Shown here piece after piece: positions 10,865-19,449 of a DNA stretch of 64,000 nucleotides. Origin of the DNA: Tethya wilhelma (Eukaryota; Porifera; Demospongiae; Tethyida; Tethyidae); contig CAXIPT010000001.1 in NCBI GenBank assembly GCA_964030475.1, forward strand, positions 19,517,228-19,581,227. The letters are read 5' to 3'. The notes beneath the pieces are model-generated. The model was not told the origin of the DNA, did no database searches, and saw only the letters and a list, made by a program, of their open reading frames with translations. A program made the translations under genes and the position numbers. Position 1 is the first letter of the stretch; each line of letters opens with the position of its first letter.

Positions 10865-11389
10865 CATGTATAGAGAAGTTTAAAGAATGCTGTATACTGT
10901 ACACATTCAATAGACGACAGTTGTTGTAAAGTTGTGTGTACTATGACACCAAGAGTAATGACGCAAGATTTAGAATCTTTGAGAAAACACCCACCAAAAA
11001 AAACAAAAACCAATTAGCTAGGCGCCACATGAACACACATAAGGGTGCTTACAACGTCATAGTGAAACTGATAGTCATCACCAGTATACGCAGCTGTGGA
11101 GATTTTTGGCACACAAACCAACCAACAACATGAAATCACCCAAGACGGCCAGAGTACACACACCTAGGCTACAAATGCACATGTAAAGTCGTGTATGTAT
11201 ACGGGGGGTTTCACAACATTGTAGTGATTATCATGCAGACACACAATTTTCAGGATTTTAGCAACAAGAATGTCGTGGAATATTCAAGAGCATTCACAAG
11301 GCACATGTGCAGTATATATCCCCACACATGGAATACTACCGAATACGTCAAAAATCACCATGCTATTTATAGCTTAGTCGGCGATTTTG
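10865..11389. other. Spacer upstream of MBL copy D
   Basis: No recognisable gene. Some short open frames exist, but none has family motifs. The shared promoter module found before A, B and E is absent here. Confidence 0.4.
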
Positions 11390-11397
11390 TATAAAAA
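11390..11397 (+). promoter_or_regulatory. TATA-box candidate for MBL copy D
   Basis: A tataaaaa run lies about 220 bp upstream of the chosen ATG of copy D (11610), with an open 5' leader between them. Copy D lacks the promoter cassette of its paralogues, so it may use this element instead. Confidence 0.35.
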
Positions 11398-11609
11398 GGC
11401 TGTGCAACTACAAACCAGCTAAGGCATAAGCAGAGGAAAATCAACACATACGTACTAACGCCTTCCTCAATGAAGATAGAAGAAAGTCAGACACTACGAT
11501 TGATTTTTGATTGTTTTGCAAAAAGACCGTGCAAACCCCAAACAGTTATATAACTGAGAAGTTAATTAAAACAAAAGAAAAGGAGAAACTTAATTCCCTT
11601 GCTAACATA

Positions 11610-14057
11610 ATGGGCTGCTATTTCTCCAAACAACGACAGTCTACCTCAAATCAAGGTACAGACACTGGACCCCCCATTCAGTCTACCTCAAATCAAGGTA
11701 CAGACACTGTACCCCCCATTCAGTCTACCTCAAATCAAGGTACAGACACTGGACCCCCCATTCAGTCTACCCCAACTCCAGGTACAGACACTGGAAACCC
11801 TCAACAACAAACTGTACGAGGTCCACCTTCTCAAGGAGCAGGACAAGGAGAAGCTCCTCAGACAAATGATGAAGGAGTTCGAATCCATGCTGTCAATGTT
11901 GGACAAGGAGATTGCATTCTTGTGGAGTTCTACAACAGGAACAATGGAGGTAATAAAGAATCGCTAGAATTATTTTATCATAATGATGATGATAATATTA
12001 TGTGCATACTGTAAACTGGGAGATTATTGCAGTGAGAAAATACCATAGATCAGGACGACCTCGTACCTTACAAAATTTCGTGGGGGAAAATTTTTGCGGA
12101 AAGCTGCCAAACCGTGAAATTTGTGAAAATTTCCCCCCACAAAAATTTCCCGCTATACAGTATTTCATATGGTGATTGACCAAATTGGTCAAAATGCCAA
12201 AAAAATTTTTGAGGGTAAAAATTTCCCAATTAACAGTATTTCATACAATAATATTTTATGGCAGCGATGTAAAATCAGTCAATTGTCCACCAGGACTAAA
12301 TTTTCCAGCCACAAAACTTTTCCAACTTTCACTTTCAGTATAGTTCATGTACGTACAATGCAATTGGACAATAATATTTTATTTCCACAGCAATACAAGG
12401 AACTAGCTACTACCTAATAGATGGTGGACATGCACATACATCCACAAAGACACACCTCAAAGAAAACAGAGAGAGATGTCTGAAAGAATTCAACTGCTGG
12501 CCAACCAACCTCACCGGGATAGTTGTCACCCATCCTGATGGAGATCACTATCGAGGAATAAAGCACTTTCTTGATGAAACACACAAACAACAATTACTGT
12601 ACAAGGGAGATCTATTAATCACTGAAAAAGTTAAAAAAAAAACTAAAGAAAATTTTCCCGATAGCTTTATAACTCTAGCAAAAACAGCAGCACATGGTAA
12701 GGTAAATGGCACTATAATTCGATGCACACTTAATGACAAACTGACAATTAGAGAAGACAGGAGGATAAGTTTTTACTTCAATGAAAGGGCCGGACTGTAC
12801 TATAAAAACACTCATACCCCATCACTACACTTCCAAATAGCTTCACGATCCACTACAACCACCACACAGTCTGCTGCATCATTCAATACAACCACCACAC
12901 AGTCTGCTGCATCATTCAATACAACCACCACACAGTCTGCCACACAGTCTGCTACACCATCCACTACAACCACCACACAGTCTGCTGCACGACCCATTAC
13001 AACCACCACACAGTCTGCTGCACGATCCATTACAACCACCACACAGTCTGCTGCACAACCCACTAAATGTGGAGACAACTCAGAAGCTAATCTGTCCAGC
13101 ATCATAACCACAATCGATGGCACCAGTGTTGTTCTCACAGGAGACTCTACCAGTGACGTAATTAGTAGAAAATTAAACCTTCAGGGAGCACATGTACGAG
13201 TATTCCAAGTACCTCATCACGGTAGCTGCAATAACAGCACACGAGCATTTTACGAGTCATTTACAGCTGATGTCTACCTGATCTCAGGAGGGGGCCATGC
13301 TGGACACGATCACCCTCATGGTGAAGTCTTTAGGGCAATCATACAAGCCAACATAACACACCACAAAAGAAAATGCATTATAGTTGTGACCAACAGCTAT
13401 GGCCTAAGAAGTGAGAAGCTGACAAGAAAAGAGAGGGAAAGAAAAAAGGGAACAAGAAAGCAGCTAGATGACTTACCCGATAAATGGTGGAAGTGGGTCA
13501 CTATTTACCACACTGACGACCTGGTAGATTACAGGGATGAAGAAAACAAAGACCGCCACCACCAATCAAAACAATGGATAACCCTAGATCCTACTCAATG
13601 TTCACCAAATTCACAGGGAAGAATTAACCCACCAGATAACCTAATAGAGTGGTCACCTCAAGGCTACATTGAGATGATCACAGAAAAAGTAAACAATCGT
13701 TGTGAAACGGAAACTGCTAAACCTGAGTATCCATTTTATTACAAAGCAAAGGTCAAGATTGTAAACACTACAACAAGAGATGAACAACAAGCAACCATCA
13801 TTGCAGTACCAGCTCCTCACCAGCCATGGCACAAGCCATTGCACAAGCCAAGGAAGGGACGACAAACACTCAATCTACACTATGTCCTGGAGAGCACTTT
13901 AAGTCATGATCAACCCCAAGTCAAATTTCTAGAACCTATACCTAGAAGACAAAGTAAGTTTTATCAATACACATACGGTCAACATCAACAGGACTGGACA
14001 CGTACATATATACGTAACAAAGATCGAAAGGTACAAACATTCACGGTGAAATTGTGA
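11610..14057 (+). CDS. MBL-fold hydrolase, copy D, with predicted N-terminal acylation signal
   Basis: Exons 11610-11949 and 12391-14057 (g|gtaata; ttccacag|ca) join in phase 1 to 668 residues. The frame is also open 99 bases upstream, but 11610 is the first ATG in frame and gives MGCYFSKQ, a textbook N-myristoylation/palmitoylation start (Gly2, Cys3, Ser6). Next come four 14-residue repeats QSTSNQGTDTGPPI (11638-11805), then VRIHAVNVGQGDC closes exon 1. Exon 2 has YYLIDGG, THPDGDHYRG (about 12526), a TTTTQSA-rich insert (12846-13068), SIITTIDG, LTGDST, VPHHGSCNNS (about 13206), LISGGGH and the family C-terminal region (SPQGYIEM, PAPHQPWHK, LNLHYVLE). The PDZ domain of copy E is lost: the frame stops at VKL and only a decayed PDZ remnant follows. 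Probably an active, membrane-tethered enzyme; substrate unknown. Confidence 0.8.
11638..11805 (+). repeat. 42-bp tandem repeat in exon 1 of MBL copy D
   Basis: Four units starting cagtctacctcaaatcaagg encode QSTSNQGTDTGPPI; the fourth has diverged to STPTPGTDTGNP. Near-identity of the first three units points to recent expansion. Confidence 0.9.
12846..13068 (+). repeat. Thr/Ser/Ala-rich in-frame repeat within MBL copy D
   Basis: Units of accaccacacagtctgctgca, interspersed with tcattcaat or cgacccatt, encode TTTTQSAA blocks about seven times. The repeat sits at the same place in the protein as the Pro/Ser repeat of copy A, just before the SIITTI strand. Confidence 0.9.
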
Positions 14058-14290
14058 GTAGTCAGTATTTGGACACCTGTAGGGGAACGTACAGGTATGA
14101 TACTCTAAGAAGATTTCACTGGAAAATGTACTATACACACAGCATCAACTCCACAGGAGCAATTGCAATTAAGGTACCATCCAAATAGGGTATCTTAAAA
14201 TTGCATAACTGCTGACAATATGCCATCAATAAACAGCCTTCTTCAATCCAATACAATGGACATTACACTATATAGAAATTATCTACGAAC
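14058..14290 (+). pseudogene. Decayed PDZ-coding tail downstream of MBL copy D
   Basis: After the stop of copy D, fragments of the PDZ domain present in copy E remain in shifted frames: TGMIL, HSINSTGAIAI and, further on, ITADNMPSIN, matching AGMTL, ESINPRGAIAR and ITADNLQCFN of copy E. Stops and indels separate them. Confidence 0.65.
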
Positions 14291-14514
14291 AATCATGAAT
14301 TCTGCACTAAAGTTTTCTACACATGAGTTTTTTTTACTTTGTTGTACAAATGATTGCTACATTTCTGTTGTACACTAGTCAGCTATAGGCCTTAGTTGAG
14401 CTCTATATTAATGATTATTGTCTACTGTATGTGTGTGATAGTCGCATGAAAGTAGTTTGTTGTGTAAAAAAAATTAAAGAAATCCAATTCAAAGAGAGCA
14501 TGAAGGTCTAGGCT

Positions 14515-14792
14515 TGTGTAGACACTATAAAGCTATGTTTATCTCAATATTCGTGGGTGGTACTCTTCTGATCTGATAAAACATAGCACATAGAGACAGA
14601 GTATGCTTAGGAGGGAGTGCCCTAGCAACAGAGCTATATTCATTGTGCAGCATGAACAATATACACACCCCTAGCCACTGACCACCATGTGGGCAGCAAA
14701 TGTCAACCAATCAATCCATAGCACGACAGCCAGTCAGTCAGTTACACCCACTTCAAACAGATACAATAGCAAAGCTTAATAGACCCAAAGAA
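14515..14792 (+). promoter_or_regulatory. MBL-family promoter module, copy E1
   Basis: Uninterrupted version of the module: ctgataaaacatagc, ggagtgccctagcaaca, attcattg, gaccaccatgtgggca (14680-14695), cagtcagtcagttacaccca and caatagcaaagc, running to the ATG at 14793. A near-identical mirror copy lies at 44809-45090. Confidence 0.6.
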
Positions 14793-16061
14793 ATGGCTTC
14801 TAAAACTGAAGCACAGAGCAAGGAAAGGGAAAAATTTTGTATCTATGCAATAAATGTTGGACAAGGTGACTGCTTCCTAGTGAAGTTCTATAAACAATGG
14901 ATAAAGGATGGTAAGTCAAATCTAAAATAATATTATGTGGAGTTCCAATTGGTTAATGAAGAAACTTTATCAACTCCATTAATTTTGTAGATTGACTTAA
15001 TTGCCGAGCACCTTAGCACGAGGCATCTAATCGCGACATATGGTTCAGTTTGCCAGCAAGTGTTTTATATATATATATGTATGTCCTGTCACGCTTTACG
15101 AATGCAATTAGTTCTAACGTGACGTCACGTCATTTTGGAATGCAATTTTTTTCTGGTAAAGATCACTACTTGGTAGCTCAACGTGCATAGCACTCGAGTG
15201 TCTATGTTTATCTTTAGTTTTAGTGAGCAAGAGTAAATTACACTTCTGTTTTTATGCAAGAATAACAGCTAGAAGGCAAAGAAGATTCCTATACAAACAG
15301 CTAAAAAACCATCGATTGGTTCACTGTGGTACATGTAATGACTGATAGCAGCTATGTGCATGTGTTTCTCATTGACTAGCACAGTCAGCTAGCAGCTTGG
15401 TTACTTTGAGTACCTCAGCCTGATCAAGTGGTCTTCCGCTCTTCTAGCTCAGTGGTATATGACAGGAGGTCTTTTGGAGTCTGCATATCACACGCAATGA
15501 CATGTATAAATATTATATCATTAAATAATATTATCCATGATATATCTATGATTAGATGCACAAATCACTGAGTCAATGATTCCAAACACTATGATTGCTC
15601 AGCATCATCAATGATTCATCACATCAATACTGCATACAATTTTACAAGTGGTGAATGTAAAGCTAGCGCGAGGCACTATTTTGCACAATGTGTACTCCTA
15701 GTTATACAATAACATAAGAAATTTAGGGGAAAAAATTGTTCGCTAAACAAATTTGCTGTGATCATTAATATTATAATTATACTACAATGTCATGTATGTA
15801 TTTTTTCTAGACAAGCGACGAAGAAAAACAACAAGATGTATTCTAATAGATGGTGGGAAAAAGTATGATAGTGCATCATTAACTGATAGGAACAGACAAC
15901 ACACAAATAACAGGCAGGAGTGCCTTAGAAAATGTCGTTGTCCGGAAACACTAGAGACCATCATCATCACTCATCCTGACGCAGATCATTACGATGGGAT
16001 AATAAAACTTCTAAAGGAGTATGGAGAAAATTTCAGGGGTGACATTCTAATTACAGAAATG
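14793..16061 (+). pseudogene. MBL-fold copy E1, truncated by fusion to WDR36
   Basis: Exon 1 (14793-14910, MASKTEAQSKEREKFCIYAINVGQGDC compressed here to its motifs MASKTEAQ and INVGQGDC) and the start of exon 2 (from 15811: KRRRKTTRCILIDGG, THPDADHYDG, ILITE) are the same as copy E on the opposite strand at 42085-44808. At about 16061 the sequence switches to the reverse complement of WDR36 exon 9, so the MBL frame runs into unrelated codons and stops at 16160. The VPHHGS half, C-terminal region and PDZ domain are missing. Compared with the mirror arm, about 2.0 kb (41518-43540) is deleted here. Confidence 0.85.
15000..15705. mobile_element. About 700-bp insertion in intron 1 of MBL copies E1 and E
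   Basis: Intron 1 is 900 bp in E1 and E but only 198 bp in E' (46169-46366); flanking intron sequence is shared, so about 0.7 kb was inserted (or lost in E'). The insert contains tagctcagtggta (about 15446), the form of a tRNA A-box, followed by a partly tRNA-like stretch but no clear B-box, hinting at a tRNA-derived SINE or composite element. Inverted ends and a target duplication are not evident. Confidence 0.5.
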
Positions 16062-17445
16062 TACGTTGAACATCTCAACATGACCAGTAGTCATACCAAG
16101 GAGCACATAGTTACCACAGCCAGTCATTGTCACACACTGTATGGAGACATGACATCATAATGACATCATACTGTAAGTCACATGATACTCACATGAGACA
16201 TATATACTACAGTAGGTTTATACACACAGAGGAGGTACGATCAAGTGTGATTTTGTCGAGACAGCAATGGGTGTGTAAATCCCATCGTAAAGTATTGTGG
16301 TCACAAGATTGGAATGCAAATAACAGACTTGCCCAGCTCAGCAAACAAGACACACACACACAAACTCTTGTTGTACTTTCCCAACTAACTCACCACGGGT
16401 CTGGCTCCCACGTCAATGTGTCTGGAGGTGAGGGAGTGTTTGCCAATGGTTGACTTGAGGAGATTCCAAGTCTGGGCCGAGTCGTGACCCACGTGGCACG
16501 AGACAGCACTGTCCCACTCCCTGGCTCTAGTGGTCTCTGGAGATCATGTGACAGTCATGTGATAGCATATGATGTACTGTAATAATAAAATCCTACCTAA
16601 AGCAAAATCAGTCACAGCTGGTAGTTTCAGAGTTTCAATTTTAACTCCTTTCTTCTTGGATTTCTTTACCAAAGAACCTACAAGATTGCAGAGAGGAGTT
16701 AACATACAATGTAGAATGCCCTGTCAAAGTCGAATACAGTTTGAGGCACCTACCTTGAGATAACTCCATGTTCATTTGAACATCTTTGTGAATGGCAAAC
16801 AACCTCAAAGAGTTATCCAAACCTATGCACACACAATACATGAGACCGTCTATCAATACTTGCCATACACATACATACATGTACATACATACTGCATAGT
16901 GTTCCCAAACCAATGGACATACCTCCACTAAGTATCTTTACAGCGTCACCTCCAACAGAACAAAACTGTATCCTGGTGGGCGGGGCACTGTGACCACACC
17001 TCCCTCGAAGCAACCTAGCACTGCCGTCAGACTGATCAAAGATCCACATCTTAACTCTAAAAAACACATTTTACACAACTCTTAATTACGCATATGTCAA
17101 AGTGGTTATAAATACAAATTCTAATACTATTGGATAGTTAACAAATTGACTGTGCTATGAAAAAAATATTAAACAAACATGACAACTTGACTTCTAAAAA
17201 AATTTTAGCAGAAAATTTCATGGCAATTCTGTGAGTGTTGAAATAAGCTAGATGCATGCATCGACCAACTCACGTGTTGTCTGGCCCTGATGTGACCATC
17301 AGTGGCTGTGACTGGAGGAAGTGCAGACCAGAGACGGCTCCATTGTGAGCCTCCCTCATCACCGTGGCCAGCCTACGGTCGTCAAGGTCCCAGACTGCAA
17401 TGTGACCGAGGGGACTGCCAGTGGCCACCGTGTGGAAACCATCTA

Positions 17446-17496
<51 letters not shown>

Positions 17497-18174
17497 TGTG
17501 TGTGTGGAAACCATCTACATGACAAAATTAATTGTACAGTACATCAAAACATAGGTACAAAAAGCACAATTTTTGAGGAGTAAAAAACAAACACTTCTTT
17601 CAATGAAAAAAAACAACAACTACACAAGTGCTAACAAAGAAGAAAGTAGTAGTTACCCTCCCACAAGACATGTACACTATCAATTTATATGGATGCTTAT
17701 ACACACTAAAGGTAACACCATTTTGTTTACAACAATGTAGAGACCTGGAGCTTATTATAATTTGTCAAACAAAAGAACACAAACATGACTAGCAACACCC
17801 ACAATACAATACACCTCTTTCTCTCTTCTCTCACCTGTCCTGAAGCTGACTGCAGTCACTGGCCCCCAATCCTGCTGGAACTTCATTATCGTCTTGTCAA
17901 ACTTCAAATTATGCAACATCAGCGTCCCATTCTCCAGTCCAATTCCCACGACATCGACCGCCGGGGACTGGGCCAGGGAGGTGACAGGAGAGGACCAGCC
18001 AGGGAAGGTGTAGACCAGCCTGTTGGTCCTGATGTTCCAGAGTTGGAGCTCCCCGCTGTGGCCGCCCAGGAGGAGCTTGTTGAGGTAGGTACTGGGGTGG
18101 ATGGCAGAGGTGACTTGAAAGGAAGATCGGTCAAAGTGGATTTCACCGTAGAGCTCTGTGATAAGGATGTGTTC

Positions 18175-18210
<36 letters not shown>

Positions 18211-19282
18211 AAATGACTCAATACCTCCCGTATAGCACCAAATATTGGCGGGAATAAAATTTGTTGGTTTGTCAATAATTTTCATGATAGCCAGATTTTA
18301 TTTTGGCAGTAGCGCATGTAGCAATACATGCATTCCGTATGTGCTGTGCAAAAAATGAGTGTTTGGTAGATTTAATATTCACAGTCTTTACCAAAACTGC
18401 CAATCCACCAAATTTTTGTGCTATATATGATACAGGCTCAAATCATTTGACACGCATAGAATGGCAGAGATACACTATACAATAACATGCAAACCAGCTG
18501 CTAGTATGAAGGGCAAAATATACCCCCACTTATATGCTGCATACACATGCAACTTAGCTTTAATGCATACTAATATTCATGAGCTCATTTACAGTACCTC
18601 CACTTCTGATGTTCCATATCTTGAGTTGGTTGTGGTCGTCAATGGACACAAGGTGCTCTCCAAATGGAAGCAACGTGTGGACCTCTCCTCCTACTCCTTC
18701 ATCGTCGCCACGGTAACAGTTGACCTCCTTCCCTCTCTTGAAGGCCTTGATGGTGGAACCATAAGAGGCAAACACAATCTTCCCCTGAATGGCCAGACAC
18801 TGGAGAGGCTCAGGTTGGAGGGAGCCTAGAGAAAGACAACATAGTGAAGAGCAAAGCAATTATGAGAATACACACACACACACCAAGACTCTGTAAACCA
18901 TTGCAAATTCATATGAACAGCATAAGGCTCATTCGCATATAGTAGAGGACAAAATTAATTTGAATGTGCAGGGAAAATGGATATTATATGGCAGAAACAA
19001 CTCACCAATGAACAGCAACCTTAGCTTATCACACTACAGGTTTACATGGAGAACAGAAGAAGATAAAGTAATAAACAGAGCAGCTGGTACAAAATAAAGT
19101 TGCAAAATTATTTTGAAAACCACAAATATTTTACTCACCAAATAAACATGAAAGGACTTGCCAACTGCAGTCGCAACGAAGCTATCGGCTCCTTTTGTCT
19201 GTGCAACGAGAGGAACGTGGTTACTACAGAACCCAATGGCTCTGTACGGACAGAAAATCTGACTAGCTGACATTCCTTTCAC
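16062..19282 (-). CDS. WDR36: WDR36/UTP21 WD-repeat protein, exons 1-9, truncated
   Basis: Exons on the minus strand: 19139-19282, 18598-18825, 17835-18155, 17274-17442, 16923-17056, 16754-16822, 16597-16677, 16394-16536, and 16062-16136 cut by the junction with MBL E1. The start MKGMSASQIFCPYRAIG is the first ATG of the frame; MSASQ three codons later is an alternative. Segments such as HPSTYLNKLLLG, YTFPGWSSPVTSL, AVDVVGIGL, KFQQDWGPVTAVSFRT and GHSAPPTRIQF match the N-terminal WD40 propeller of WDR36/UTP21, a component of the small-subunit processome (U3 snoRNP) acting in nucleolar 18S rRNA maturation. The human protein has about 950 residues; roughly its first half is encoded here and the second propeller and Utp21 C-terminal domain are absent. 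Head to head with ERCC8. Confidence 0.85.
17448..17510. repeat. (GT)n microsatellite in WDR36 intron 3
   Basis: A run of about 22 gt units interrupted by tacg, adjacent to the acceptor site of WDR36 exon 4. The mirror arm has CT and CA runs at the equivalent place (40086-40145). Confidence 0.9.
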
Positions 19283-19449
19283 TACATATAAACGGCCACG
19301 TGCAAAGCTCGGCCACGTGGATCAAGCGCACGTGAGCGAGAACTAAAGCGAAATTTTTAATTTTTAGTGAGGAAGGGGTTAAAGAAATAAAATGGTTGTG
19401 CTCTAAATAGAATAAGTTCAGCTGCGTCAGCAATGCTCTGAAACAAGCG
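19283..19449. promoter_or_regulatory. Shared bidirectional promoter of WDR36 and ERCC8
   Basis: Only 167 bp separate the first ATG of WDR36 (minus) from that of ERCC8 (plus). The interval contains two cacgtg E-boxes (around 19300 and 19314) and a further cacgtg at about 19329, but no TATA box. Both genes are housekeeping (ribosome biogenesis, transcription-coupled repair), fitting a divergent TATA-less promoter. Confidence 0.65.

Larger units (their letters stand above)
13546..18190. repeat. Left arm of large inverted duplication (mirror of 39358-47743)
   Basis: The order here is MBL D end, MBL E1, WDR36 (minus). The right side of the window has WDR36 (plus), MBL E (minus), MBL D-like ends (minus), the same order mirrored. 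Exon lengths of WDR36 exons 3-8 are identical in both arms (321, 169, 134, 69, 81, 143 bp), and sequence differences are scattered. Either an inverted duplication or two alleles scaffolded together. Confidence 0.8.

Noticed and set aside
16127..16453. 108-codon plus-strand ORF after MBL E1
   Set aside because: It lies over WDR36 introns and exon 8 in antisense and shares no MBL motifs.
17755..18216. Plus-strand ORF of 143 codons opposite WDR36 exon 3
   Set aside because: Antisense of a WD40 exon ending in a GT microsatellite.
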